Part shown: in pieces, positions 7,288-17,100 of the stretch
Numbering within the stretch: position 1 is the first letter of the stretch
Layout: every line of letters begins with the position of its first letter
DNA from: CAVZLD01 sp963776055
GTDB taxonomy: Bacteria > Planctomycetota > Planctomycetia > Pirellulales > Pirellulaceae
NCBI GenBank assembly: GCA_963776055.1
Contig: CAVZLD010000008.1
Span: 186,001-250,000, forward strand
Length of the DNA stretch: 64,000 nucleotides
Reading direction: 5' to 3'
Translations under genes and position numbers: made by a program
The notes under the pieces: model-generated
What the model saw: the letters and a program-made list of their open reading frames with translations, nothing else
Databases searched by the model: none
Told to the model about the DNA's origin: nothing

Positions 7288-8991
7288 ATGTCGTTAACAA
7301 CTAAGCAGATGCTGATTGGAGCCCTGGGGCTGATCTTCCTTGCATCACTGATCTTCGTGCAGGCGATGGAAGTGACGCGTCGTCGAGAGGAAGCCGGGTT
7401 GGCTCCCCACCACGTTTCGGTTCCCATGGAATCGAAGTCGTGTTTTGACTGTCACCAGGAATCCACGCCCGGTTTGATTGATCACTGGGAAGGATCTACC
7501 CACGCGCTCAAGGGAATCGGTTGTGTCGAGTGTCACCAGGCGAAGGCCACCGACGCGGATTCGTTTCTGCATTACAACGTGACGATCGCCACGATTGTCA
7601 CGCCCTTGGATTGTGCTCGTTGCCATCCCAAGGAATACGAGCAGTTCCGCGTTAGCCATCACTCGAAGGCCGGGAACATTCTGGATTCGCTGGATAATTT
7701 CCTGGCCGAGACCGTCGAAGGCGCGAAGGAGCCGTTCAATCCGCATTCACCGACACCGGGCGACAAGGTGATTGAGGTGAATGGAATGGCCAGCGTCAAT
7801 GTTGGTTGCAAGCAATGTCACGGTAGTAAAGTCGCCCTGCTGGCGGACGATGGATCCCTAATCACTACGGATGATCTGCAACCGGACGAGGATGGGAATC
7901 CAACCAACAGTGCAATCTTGACCAAGCTGCAGCGCGATGCCAACAACCAGCCGATCCTGGCAACCGCCTCCTGGCCGAACACGGGGATCGGCCGCATCAA
8001 TCTGGATGGCTCCCGCGGTTCTTGTTCCGCCTGTCACTCCCGTCACGATTTCTCGCCGCGCCGAGCACGGCAGCCGGAGAACTGCGGCAAGTGCCACCTC
8101 GGCCCCGATCACCCGCAGAAGGAGATTTACGAGGAATCGAAGCACGGGGTTGCCTATCGTGACCTGAAGGATCATATGAACCTGGATGCCACCGACTGGG
8201 TACTTGGCACCGATTACACCCAAGCACCCACCTGCGCGACCTGCCACATGTCGGCCCACAGTCGTGGCCAGGAAGTGACCCATGATCCGGGCGAACGAAT
8301 CTCGTGGACCAATCGACCTGCGGTCAGCGCGCGGATGGACACGGACGCCTCGCATGCCGTGATTCAGGAGGCCGACGCACTCGTGCGACAGGAACTGCTG
8401 GCGGACGGGGGAGATTCTTGGCAGAACAAGCGGGACCGCATGAAGCAGGTCTGCCTGCACTGCCACACCAGCAACTACATCAACGCCTTTTACCAGCAGT
8501 ACGACGAGTTCGTGGTGAACTACAACGAGAAGTTCGCCAAGCCCGGCATCAAAATCATGACGGCGTTACTCGAACAAGAACTGAGAACGCCGGCGGACTT
8601 TGATGAGGAGATCGAGTGGACCTGGTTCTATCTCTGGCACCATGAAGGTCGCCGAGCGCGACACGGTGCTTCGATGATGGCTCCCGATTACGCTCACTGG
8701 CACGGGATGTATGAGGTCGCCGAGCGGTTTTACCAGGAGTTGATCCCGCAGGCTCGCGAAATAGCGGATCACGCGGAGGCGGAGGGGAACCTGGCCGCGG
8801 CGGAAGCCGTTCGTCGCGTGGTGAACGAGATCCTGGTGCGACCGGAGCACGAGTGGTTTGAAAAGCAGACGCAAGGTCGCCAACAGGCGAGCGAACGGTC
8901 GGCGGATGCGGAACCGGAGCGGGAGCCTGCGGGGGCGAATGAGGGCGAACTCACGGGCGTAGAAGAAGACAGCGGTGCGACCGTGCCATAG
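7288..8991 (+). CDS. Octaheme c-type cytochrome, hydroxylamine oxidoreductase (HAO) family
   Basis: This 567-residue protein has an N-terminal membrane anchor (about residues 7-27) and eight CXXCH haem sites at residues 52, 79, 109, 174, 246, 266, 316 and 389. Haem spacing, the region around VTPLDCARCH and the C-terminal block WFYLWHHEGRRARHGASMMA followed by PDYAHWHG are of the HAO family rather than NrfA. The family includes ammonia-oxidiser HAO, anammox HAO/hydrazine dehydrogenases and epsilon-HAO, which reduces nitrite or hydroxylamine. A Tyr (468) lies in the C-terminal motif and should be compared with the cross-linking Tyr of true HAO. The tail after ~520 is acidic and low-complexity. 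Position between cytochrome b and nap suggests it takes electrons from the Rieske/b complex to reduce nitrite or hydroxylamine. The direction of catalysis is inference. Confidence 0.9.
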   Translation: MSLTTKQMLIGALGLIFLASLIFVQAMEVTRRREEAGLAPHHVSVPMESKSCFDCHQESTPGLIDHWEGSTHALKGIGCVECHQAKATDADSFLHYNVTIATIVTPLDCARCHPKEYEQFRVSHHSKAGNILDSLDNFLAETVEGAKEPFNPHSPTPGDKVIEVNGMASVNVGCKQCHGSKVALLADDGSLITTDDLQPDEDGNPTNSAILTKLQRDANNQPILATASWPNTGIGRINLDGSRGSCSACHSRHDFSPRRARQPENCGKCHLGPDHPQKEIYEESKHGVAYRDLKDHMNLDATDWVLGTDYTQAPTCATCHMSAHSRGQEVTHDPGERISWTNRPAVSARMDTDASHAVIQEADALVRQELLADGGDSWQNKRDRMKQVCLHCHTSNYINAFYQQYDEFVVNYNEKFAKPGIKIMTALLEQELRTPADFDEEIEWTWFYLWHHEGRRARHGASMMAPDYAHWHGMYEVAERFYQELIPQAREIADHAEAEGNLAAAEAVRRVVNEILVRPEHEWFEKQTQGRQQASERSADAEPEREPAGANEGELTGVEEDSGATVP

Positions 8992-9031
8992 CCAGATACA
9001 GACGCATGCGAAATCAGAATGCGGAGACGCG

Positions 9032-9331
9032 ATGAGCCGGTTTGTTCTGCTAGGTGTTTTGACGCGAATCAATCGCTCCGGAAGAAAGAAGATCGAGCAG
9101 CAACTGGTCGCTTCGCCGGGGGTAAGTGTCTTTGACGTGGATGACGAACAACGGCTTGGTGTCTTGATCGAAGGCGAAACGATGGCATCCGCCGAAGCGT
9201 GTCTTCGCGAGCATGTCATGCAGACGGAAGGAGTTCTGGCCGCGTGGCCGGTCTTTATGCATGACGATTGGGTCGAATCGCCGGAAGAAGAAGTTGAAAC
9301 AGGATTCCGCAAGGGGTGCGATGATGGGTGA
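9032..9331 (+). CDS. napD: NapD-like chaperone for periplasmic nitrate reductase
   Basis: This 99-residue protein matches NapD in size (80-110) and in its ferredoxin-like pattern: FVLLGVLTRI at the start, a central VSVFDVDDEQRLGVLIEG, then the second helix and strand. NapD binds the twin-arginine leader of NapA in the cytoplasm during cofactor loading. It starts at ATG 9032 after GGAGACGCG and overlaps napA by 11 bases, consistent with tight coupling. A longer in-frame start at 8975 would overlap the preceding gene and adds nothing family-like. Confidence 0.85.
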   Translation: MSRFVLLGVLTRINRSGRKKIEQQLVASPGVSVFDVDDEQRLGVLIEGETMASAEACLREHVMQTEGVLAAWPVFMHDDWVESPEEEVETGFRKGCDDG

Positions 9332-11669
9332 AACGCGGCGAGAGTTCATCAAACAGAGCGCAGTCGTTGCGGTCGCGTCCGTGGCCGGCTGCAACCGGCA
9401 GTCGGGCCGTCCCTGGTCCCGCGATGCCGATCTGAATCAGGCATCTCTCGAATGGCACAAGTCCGTCTGCCGTTTTTGCGGCACCGGTTGCGGTGTGCAG
9501 TTGGGCCTGAAGAATAATCGCCTCGTGGCACTCCGCGGAGATGCGAAACACCCCACAACCAAGGGACTTGTCTGCGCTAAAGCGCTCTTTTTGCCTAAGA
9601 TTGTGCATTCGCCGGAACGGTTGACCACCCCCAAGATTCGAGGGAAGAACGGGCTGGTCGATGCTACCTGGGATGAGGCGATGGCCCGCGTCGCGGAACA
9701 GTTTGCCGAGGCGATTCAGAACCACGGGGCGGACAGCGTTGCCTTTTACGGATCGGGGCAGTGTCTTTCCGAGGAAAGTTACCTGGCGAATCGATTGTTC
9801 AAAGGAGGGATCGGAACGAACAACGTGGAGGGGAATCCGCGGCTGTGCATGGCCAGTGCGGTGGGCGGCTACGTGTCGACCTTCGGTAAAGATGAACCGA
9901 TGGGGTGCTACGATGATATCGAACACGCCGAGGTTTTCTTCCTGGTGGGATCGAATACGGCCGAGTCGCATCCGGTCTTGTTTGATCGTATCCTGATGAA
10001 CCGTCAAAGCGGCCGGCGAGCCAAGGTGATTGTCGTGGATCCGCGCAAGACACCGGTTCGCGCTGCGGCCGATCTGCATCTGGCGCCAATCCCCGGATAC
10101 GATCTGGCACTCTTCCATGCGATGGCTCATGTAATCATTCAAGACGGAAACCACGCACCGGAGTTTGTCGAGGCGAATACGGTCTTTCACAAGGTCGTGG
10201 ACGGTGAGAGTGTGCCGGTTTCGTTCGACGATTATCGCCAGTTCCTGGATGATTTCTCGCCGGAGAAAGCGGCGGCCATTTCGGGTGTTCCCGCCGCGGA
10301 TATCGTGCGCGCGGCAAAAATGTTCGCCCAGGGACCCACGATGTCGCTCTGGACCATGGGGTTGAACCAGCGGACGACCGGAGTCTGGGCCAATAACCTC
10401 GTTCACAATCTGCACCTGTTGACCGGTCAAATTGGCAAGCCAGGGGCGACCTCCTTCTCGCTGACCGGGCAACCGAATGCGTGCGGTGGCGTTCGTGATA
10501 CCGGCTCGCTGTGCCACATCTTGCCCTACGGGCGTGTTGTTGCCAACGCGGAGCATCGGAGCCAGATCGAACAGCTGTGGGGGTGTCCCGCCGGGAAGAT
10601 TCCTGCCGCACCGGGACTGAATACGATCGAAATGTTCAAGGCTCTGGCGGAAGACAAGATCCGCTGCCTGCTGGTCTCGACCACCAATCCCGGCCATTCG
10701 CTGCCGAACGTCGATCCGTACCGCGATGCGATGGGAAAGAAACGAGCGAACAAGCCGTTCATCGTAGTGGCGGATATCTTCGACACACGGACCACGGAGT
10801 TGGCAGATGTGTTGTTGCCTGCGGCAATGTGGTCGGAGAAAGAAGGTGTGTTTGGGATGTCGGAGCGTCGCTACCAGTACCTGCCGAAGATTCTCGATCC
10901 CCCCGGCCAAGCACGGTCCGACTTTGACATCTTGCTGGAGCTGGCTGCCCGCTTGGAGCAAGCTGGCGTTGTTCCGGCAGGCTACATCTCCGGCAAGATC
11001 CAACATCCGGACGATATTTGGAACGAGATGCGGGAGGCCTCTGCTGGAACGGCCTATGACTTCTCGGGGATGACGCGCGATCGGCTGAAGAAGGAGTGCG
11101 GGATTCGCTGGCCGTGCCCCGCGGAAGATCATCCGGGTACGGCGCGACGATTCGTGAAGGGCGAGGATCCGTTGCTTGACCAAGGCCCGTATGCCGACGA
11201 GGATTTAACGCCCGGACAGATGAGCTTCTACGGTCGCCCCGATAAGAAGGCCGTAATCTGGTTGCGTCCGGCGAAGCCGCCCGCCGAACCCGCAGATGAA
11301 CAATACCCACTGATTCTCTCCACCGGCCGCGTGCTGGAACACTGGCACACCGGCACGATGACGATGTGCGCCAAAGAACTGCAGCAGGCGCAGCCAGAGG
11401 CGTTTGTCGAGATTCATCCGGAGGATGCGGCCCGGTTGGAGATCGCCACCGGGCAACGAGTGCAAATCCGCTCGCGTCGCGGGCAGGCTGTGATCAAGGC
11501 CCGCGTGATCGATACTCCGCGACCGGGCATGGTCTTTGTACCGTTTCACTGGGAAGATCACGACAGTCTGATCAACCGCGTGACCATCGACGCCTACGAT
11601 CCCGGTTCCCAGCAGCCGGAGTTTAAGGTCTGTGCGGTCCAGATCGCCAAGGTAGAAGAGGGACAGTGA
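9321..11669 (+). CDS. napA: Periplasmic nitrate reductase catalytic subunit
   Basis: This is a 782-residue molybdopterin oxidoreductase. The leader has a consensus Tat motif (TRREFIKQS) and then VAVASVAGC, in which V-A-G-C fits a lipobox, so NapA may be a Tat-exported lipoprotein. The [4Fe-4S] ligands are Cys50, Cys53, Cys57 and Cys85 (CX2CX3CX27C). Cys176 in GNPRLCMASAVGGY is the expected Mo ligand. The C-terminal molybdopterin-dinucleotide domain includes STGRVLEHWHTGTMT. The reaction is two-electron reduction of nitrate to nitrite in the periplasm. It overlaps napD at its start and napB by one base at its end. ATG codons at 9321 and 9324 are equivalent. An assimilatory Nas-type enzyme is less likely given NapD, NapB, NapG and NapH. 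Confidence 0.95.
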   Translation: MMGETRREFIKQSAVVAVASVAGCNRQSGRPWSRDADLNQASLEWHKSVCRFCGTGCGVQLGLKNNRLVALRGDAKHPTTKGLVCAKALFLPKIVHSPERLTTPKIRGKNGLVDATWDEAMARVAEQFAEAIQNHGADSVAFYGSGQCLSEESYLANRLFKGGIGTNNVEGNPRLCMASAVGGYVSTFGKDEPMGCYDDIEHAEVFFLVGSNTAESHPVLFDRILMNRQSGRRAKVIVVDPRKTPVRAAADLHLAPIPGYDLALFHAMAHVIIQDGNHAPEFVEANTVFHKVVDGESVPVSFDDYRQFLDDFSPEKAAAISGVPAADIVRAAKMFAQGPTMSLWTMGLNQRTTGVWANNLVHNLHLLTGQIGKPGATSFSLTGQPNACGGVRDTGSLCHILPYGRVVANAEHRSQIEQLWGCPAGKIPAAPGLNTIEMFKALAEDKIRCLLVSTTNPGHSLPNVDPYRDAMGKKRANKPFIVVADIFDTRTTELADVLLPAAMWSEKEGVFGMSERRYQYLPKILDPPGQARSDFDILLELAARLEQAGVVPAGYISGKIQHPDDIWNEMREASAGTAYDFSGMTRDRLKKECGIRWPCPAEDHPGTARRFVKGEDPLLDQGPYADEDLTPGQMSFYGRPDKKAVIWLRPAKPPAEPADEQYPLILSTGRVLEHWHTGTMTMCAKELQQAQPEAFVEIHPEDAARLEIATGQRVQIRSRRGQAVIKARVIDTPRPGMVFVPFHWEDHDSLINRVTIDAYDPGSQQPEFKVCAVQIAKVEEGQ

Positions 11670-12046
11670 TGAGAGACTGGCAAACCGTCCTGGGATTATG
11701 GCTCGTTGCCGCCCTGCCGGTGCTGACCGGATGCGGGCAGTCCACCACAGCGCAGTCCGCCGGTTTTGCGGCGGGAGCCTTCCCGCCCACCTTGTCGGAC
11801 ACGACCTATCATCAACAGTCGTGGACGCGCGAGGATTGTCTTGTGTGCCACGAAACAGGCCAACAGGATGCGCCGGTCGTTAAGCATGTGAGCGTGCCCG
11901 AATTGGCGATGGAAGCCAAGTGTCGTACCTGTCACGTGCTCGTGCCTGGTAGCCCGGCCGGTCGCGTAGCGAGCGCGGAAACCACACACGATTGCCTGCC
12001 GCTGTCGGTTGCCTGTCATCTGACCCCATCGCATGACGTCCGATGA
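11669..12046 (+). CDS. napB: NapB-like dihaem cytochrome c, small subunit of nitrate reductase
   Basis: This 125-residue protein has two CXXCH sites (CLVCH and CRTCH) and several extra His for axial ligation, the pattern and size of NapB. Its leader ends in LPVLTGC, a lipobox, so it appears to be a lipoprotein, unlike the soluble NapB of proteobacteria. NapB passes electrons to NapA. The ATG overlaps the napA stop (ATGA) and the napG ATG overlaps its own stop, indicating translational coupling. Sequence outside the haem sites is divergent, so naming relies partly on context. Confidence 0.82.
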   Translation: MRDWQTVLGLWLVAALPVLTGCGQSTTAQSAGFAAGAFPPTLSDTTYHQQSWTREDCLVCHETGQQDAPVVKHVSVPELAMEAKCRTCHVLVPGSPAGRVASAETTHDCLPLSVACHLTPSHDVR

Positions 12047-12657
12047 ATCTCTCTCGAAGATCACTCCTCGGTTTCCTCGCCCTCTTGCCCGTGTCCTGGG
12101 TTGGCGGAGGGGCACTGCGCCGAGTGCGCCGGCGGCAGCCCTTCTTGCTCCGCCCTCCGGGAGCTGGCCCCGACGAGCAATTCCTGTCGGCTTGCATCCG
12201 CTGCCAACAGTGTGTCGAGGCTTGTCCGGCACAATGCCTTGTTCCGGCCGGACGTGCGAAAGGATGGTTCAACCTGGCGACGCCGCAGATTGTGGCACGA
12301 GAGACGCCCTGCGATTTGTGTGCTGGACGAGATCGGCTGGAATGTATTGCAGTTTGCCCCACGCGGGCACTGCAACCGGTCGCGAAGCGTTCCATGGTGC
12401 AGATGGGAGTCGCGGTGATCGACCCGGAAACCTGCCTGCCCTTTCTGGGTGTTGCCTGCAAAGCCTGCTGGCACGCATGCCCTTTTCCCAACGACGCGAT
12501 TCGGTTCAACGAGCGCGGCCGGCCGATTGTCGTAGACGATGCCTGCGTCGGTTGTGGACTATGTGAACATGTTTGTCTGGCGGAGCAATCGGCGATCGTT
12601 GTGCGTCCTTCCAGCGAGGTGGGGCGTTCGTCGGGGAGTAGATCGCGTGCGGAATGA
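12043..12657 (+). CDS. napG: NapG-like ferredoxin-type protein
   Basis: This 204-residue protein has a Tat-type leader (LSRRSLLGFLALLP) and four cysteine groups for [4Fe-4S] clusters: CIRCQQCVEACP, CDLC with ECIAVCP, CKACWHACP with an earlier Cys, and CVGCGLCEHVC. This matches NapG/MauM-type ferredoxins. With NapH it forms a membrane quinol dehydrogenase that feeds NapB and NapA when NapC is absent. No napC is visible here. It overlaps napB by four bases and napH by 11 bases. Confidence 0.9.
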   Translation: MNLSRRSLLGFLALLPVSWVGGGALRRVRRRQPFLLRPPGAGPDEQFLSACIRCQQCVEACPAQCLVPAGRAKGWFNLATPQIVARETPCDLCAGRDRLECIAVCPTRALQPVAKRSMVQMGVAVIDPETCLPFLGVACKACWHACPFPNDAIRFNERGRPIVVDDACVGCGLCEHVCLAEQSAIVVRPSSEVGRSSGSRSRAE

Positions 12658-13636
12658 GACTTCAGGATCGTCGCCCGAGCCCTCTCCACGTCAGAAGTCG
12701 GGGGCGACCCACAGGGGACTTTCGTCTTCCTTGAGCCGCGCGTTGCCGATTGTTTCGATCGGCGATCCTGCGCATCGCCGCCGGTGGCCACAACTCCGCT
12801 TCTGGACGTGGGCCCACCGCCTGTCAGCACTGGTTTTCCTGATGCTGATCATTTTCGGGCGCTGGGGATGGATTGACTGGTTTCAGGGCTCGCCCACTGC
12901 TGCGCGGTGGTTCGGGGTTCTTCCGCTCATGGATCCACTCGCCGCCCTCGAGGTCGCGTTGGCCACCGGTCGCTTGAGTCGCTCCATGTTGCTCGGCGCT
13001 GGCGTCTGTCTGTTGACCGCGCTGCTGTTGGGGCGGGTCTTCTGTGGTTGGATCTGCCCGTTGGGCTTGTTGCTGGAACTAAACGATCAGGTCCTCGGTT
13101 TTGCGCGTCGAAAGCGGAAACGCGTGGGGTGGCGGATTCCGGAAGCGAAGGTCTCTGGAAAGTGGCCGTGCGGTGTGCTGTGGTTTTGCCTGATGCTGTC
13201 TTTCTTTGCTTCGTTGCCGGTCTTCACGATGTTTTCGCCGATCAATCTGCTGTCCCTGTCACTGGGCGGGATGGCTTGGTTGGCGGCGGTTGTTGTCTTG
13301 CCGATCATGGTCCTGGAGTGGTTTGCCCCGCGCGTTTTCTGTCGGGCGCTCTGTCCGCTGGGCGCGTTGTACGCACTGACCGGCGGCTGGGCGGTGCTCC
13401 GAGTACAAGTGATCGGGGGCGAGCGGCGCAGGTGCGGGCAGTGTTCGCTGCAGTGCCCGATGGGGATCCGAGTGATGGAAGATCACGTGATGGCCGGTGC
13501 CGGATTTGTCGACGATCCGCTTTGCACATGCTGTGGCACATGCACGGACGTGTGTCTTGGCAAGACGCTGCGGCTGGGATTTCGGCGGCCGGGTACCATT
13601 CTGCGTAAAGCGGATGACGGCTCACGTGTCCGGTGA
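12647..13636 (+). CDS. napH: NapH-like membrane ferredoxin, quinol dehydrogenase subunit
   Basis: This is a polytopic membrane protein of 329 residues with the two CX3CP motifs of NapH (CGWICPLG and CRALCPLGALY) at membrane-segment ends. A C-terminal pair of ferredoxin motifs follows (CGQCSLQCP and CTCCGTCTDVC). Several hydrophobic stretches lie between residues ~50 and ~260. It binds quinol and passes electrons to NapG. The start is uncertain: the GTG at 12647 overlaps the napG stop and gives a typical length, whereas the open frame extends back to 12539. It is the last gene of the nap operon; repeats follow. Confidence 0.88.
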   Translation: MRNETSGSSPEPSPRQKSGATHRGLSSSLSRALPIVSIGDPAHRRRWPQLRFWTWAHRLSALVFLMLIIFGRWGWIDWFQGSPTAARWFGVLPLMDPLAALEVALATGRLSRSMLLGAGVCLLTALLLGRVFCGWICPLGLLLELNDQVLGFARRKRKRVGWRIPEAKVSGKWPCGVLWFCLMLSFFASLPVFTMFSPINLLSLSLGGMAWLAAVVVLPIMVLEWFAPRVFCRALCPLGALYALTGGWAVLRVQVIGGERRRCGQCSLQCPMGIRVMEDHVMAGAGFVDDPLCTCCGTCTDVCLGKTLRLGFRRPGTILRKADDGSRVR

Positions 13637-14162
13637 GGTGATCTCCTGAGCGATCGAGGTGATCTTCCGTGGCCGAGTTCCACTCCGGTCTTCCAGCCCG
13701 CCCGCTGCTACGCCTGGAAAGCATCGTGGGACAGTCTTCCAGACTGTCCCTGGAAGGCATCGTGGGACAGTCTTCCAGACTGTCCCGTACCACGGTCTTC
13801 CAGACCGTCTTCCCCAGACCGTCTTCCCCGCCGTCTTCCCCCGTTTTCCCTCGCTCCTGGCCCCTTTCACAATCTCACCTCTTCCCCCCTCAATCTCTCA
13901 AGTCACTCGCGTGGTCGGTTGAGCATCGAACTTGTTGCGGCGGGGTGTGTTCAGGAAATTGATCGTGGGTTGAGTCCGGAGGAGGTGGCTTGTTGCCAAA
14001 TGTCACGGTAGTGAAACTGCATCGTTTGCGAAATTTGGGTGGTACCTTGATGTTTGCAGTAGTTGTAGTGTACACCTGGACGAATTGTCCAATGGTGGCT
14101 GGTTCATTGTCTCTTGCCCGGGCAAGTATTTCTTTCCCCCTCAGTGGAGCTATTCCCTCACC
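13637..14162. other. Gene-free spacer with palindromic repeats
   Basis: This stretch follows napH. It contains two 23-bp palindromes (13728-13786), decaying CAGACCGTCTTCC units to about 13840, then a pyrimidine-rich stretch. From 13920 to 14162 I see nothing recognisable apart from the leader of the acyl-CoA synthetase gene. Open frames across the repeats are repetitive and not gene-like. Confidence 0.6.
13728..13786. repeat. Two copies of a 23-bp palindrome (GGGACAGTCT/AGACTGTCCC)
   Basis: Copies at 13728-13750 and 13764-13786 each have 10-base arms GGGACAGTCT and AGACTGTCCC around TCC. They start 36 bases apart and the intervening GCATCGT is also repeated. They could form hairpins downstream of napH. 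The same architecture (GGACAGGCT around GGA) recurs at 53152-53196, so this is a dispersed REP-like family. Confidence 0.8.
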
Positions 14163-17100
14163 ATGGCCGTCCGAAACTTAGACAAGATTTTTGCTCCTCA
14201 AAGTGTTGCGATTATTGGCGCGAGCCAGAAGCCGAAAAGTGTAGGAAACACGGTCACGCAGAACTTGATTCAGGGTGGATTTGCCGGCGAGATCTACCCG
14301 GTGCATCCGGAGTATCCGGAGGTGGAACAGCGTCGCTGCTACAAGAATGTGGGCGAGTTGCCGAGCCCGGCGGATTTGGCGGTGATTTGCACTCCGGCAC
14401 GAACGGTACCGGGCCTGGTCCACGAGTGTGGCGCGGCGGGAATTCGCGGGTTGGTGGTGATTTCGGCTGGTTTTCGCGAGACGGGCAAGGACGGTTGGGC
14501 ATTGGAGCAAGAGATTCAGACGGCGGCGCGAGCCTATGACGGGATGCGAATTGTGGGACCGAACTGCCTGGGTCTGATGGCTCCGCACGTTTCGCTAAAT
14601 GCGAGTTTCGCGAGTGACATGCCGCCGAAGGGACACGTCGCTTTCATTTCTCAGTCGGGGGCCTTGTGCACGTCGGTGTTGGACTGGGCGTTGGAGGAGA
14701 ACGTTGGGTTTTCCTATTTCGTGTCGGTGGGCAACATGCTGGATGTCGGCATGGCGGATCTGATTGATTTCTTTTCGATGGATCGCTGGACGGAATCGAT
14801 CATTCTGTATGTGGAGTCGATCACGGAGGCGCGGCAGTTCATGTCGGCCGCGCGTGCTTTTGCCCGGAAGAAGCCGATCATTGCGTATAAGGCCGGGCGG
14901 TTTGCGCAGTCGGCTCAGGCGGCCGCGTCTCATACGGGGGCGATGGCGGGCGTCGATACGGTGTACGAAGCGGCACTTTCGCGTGCGGGGATTGTCCGTG
15001 TCTTCGAGATGGACGATCTATTCGACTGTGCGGAGCGGCTGGCGCGGCAGAGTGCTCCTCACGGACCGCATCTGGCCATTGTGACCAATGCGGGAGGTCC
15101 GGGCGTGATGGCGACGGATTCGCTGCTGGAGCACAACGGCGTGCTGTCGGCGTTGTCGGATGCGACCATCGAGAAACTGAACAGCCAGTTGCCTTCGGCC
15201 TGGTCGCACGGCAACCCGATCGACGTGTTGGGCGACGCCCCGCCGGATCGTTTTGCCCAGGCGGTCGCCACGGCGCTGGCTGACGAGCAAGTGGACGGTG
15301 TGCTGGTGATTCTCTCGCCGCAAGCGATGACTGATCCGACGGGGACCGCTGCGGCGGTGATCGATGCGGCCAAGCGATCGAGCAAGCCGGTGCTGGCTGC
15401 CTGGATGGGTGGGCCTCGCGTGCGGGAAGGGATCAAGCTGTTCAACGATGCGGGGATTCCCACGTACACGTCTCCCGAAAAGGGGGTTCGCGCGTTCATG
15501 TACCTGGTCAGCTACGCGCGGAATCGGGAAGTGCTGTATGAGACGCCACGCGAAATCCCGGTGGAATTTCCGCTGGATCGTGGCAAGCTGCGGGCCGTTT
15601 TCGATACGATCCTGAGCGAAGGGAACGATGTGCTGACGGAGAGTACATCGAAGGCGCTGTTGGAAGCCTATGAGATTCCGGTCGCCAAGGCCTATGTTGC
15701 ACGGCGCGAAGACGACGCAGTGGAGCTGGCCCAGCGGATTGGCTATCCGGTGGCGATGAAGGTCTTTTCTCCGGACATCACGCACAAGACGGACGTCGGT
15801 GGTGTGGAACTCAGTTTGGCGAACGAGCAGGAAGTTCGTGCCGCTTTCCAACGGATCGTCACCGGGGCCAAGGAGAAGCGGCCCGATGCCCAAGTGAACG
15901 GCGTGACCGTCCAACGCATGCTGACGGTTCCCGGCGGACATGAACTGATCGTCGGTGCGAAACGGGATCCGGTCTTCGGCACGGTGCTGCTTGTTGGTGC
16001 CGGCGGGGTGACCGCCGAACTGTTCCAGGACCGAGCTCTTGGGTTACCACCGTTGAGCGAGCGGCTGGTGCGGCAAATGCTGGAGTCGCTACGTTCTTGG
16101 CCGTTGTTGAGCGGATTTCGCGGTCGCCCGGGGGTCAATGTGGATCGGCTCATTGAAGTCGTGATGCGGCTTTCCTACCTGGTTGCCGACTATCCGGAGA
16201 TCGTTGAGTTGGATGTGAATCCGTTGCTGGTCACCGCGAAGGATGCGATTGCCCTCGATGCGCGGATCGTGTTGGATCGCTGGACGGTTTTGCATCCGGT
16301 GCGTCCCTACTCTCACTTGGCCATTCGGCCTTATCCGGAAGAGTACGAACGCGAGATGAAGCTGAAGGATGGTCGCACGGTTTTGCTGCGGCCGATCAAG
16401 CCTGAGGATGAGCCGATGTGGCACGAGCTGTTGGCGAGCTGTTCGCCGGAATCGATCCGGATGCGGTTTCGCTACATGTTCAAGGCGACGACTCACGAGA
16501 TGGCGGCTCGGTTCTGCTTTATCGATTACGACCGAGAACTCGGAATCGTGGCGGAACTGGAGGAAGAAGGTAAGCGAAAACTGATCGGCGTCGGTCGGTT
16601 GGTCGCGGACTCTGACCATCGGAACGCGGAATACGCCGTGCTGGTGGGTGATCCCTGGCAAGGTGTCGGTCTTGGATCGTTGCTGACCGACTACTGTCTG
16701 GAGATCTCGCCGCGCTGGGGGATCACGCGAATTATCGCCGAGATGTCACCCGAGAACCGCAGGATGATTGGGATCTTTGAGCAACGGGGCTTCGAGGTGG
16801 ACCACAACTCTTCGATCGATGTGGTGATGCGCGAAAGGACCTACCGGAACCGGCTCGACGGTAGGTGCCTTGTTCGGCGTGCGGGAGGATGGAGTTCGCA
16901 GCGTAGGCCAGCTCTTTGGTTCGCAATAATTCTGCCGGGGCTGCTCCGGTGGAGTCGGCCGCATCATGTCGTGACCGGCTGCGACGGCGTGCGGCATTCA
17001 CTTGTCGAAGTGGGAAACAACCAGCGCCGCGTTTTGTCCGCCGAACCCGAGATTATTATTCAGCACGTGCTGGCATCGGACCTGTCTTGCGACATTGGGA

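Noticed and set aside
7239..7304. Small gene between cytochrome b and the octaheme cytochrome
   Set aside because: A 21-codon frame overlapping the start of the next gene, with no ribosome site or recognisable pattern.
12539..12646. Longer start of NapH from 12539
   Set aside because: It would overlap napG by about 120 bases and adds no family-like sequence.
13659..13922. Plus-strand frame over the palindromes as a gene
   Set aside because: Its repetitive peptide simply reflects the DNA repeats.
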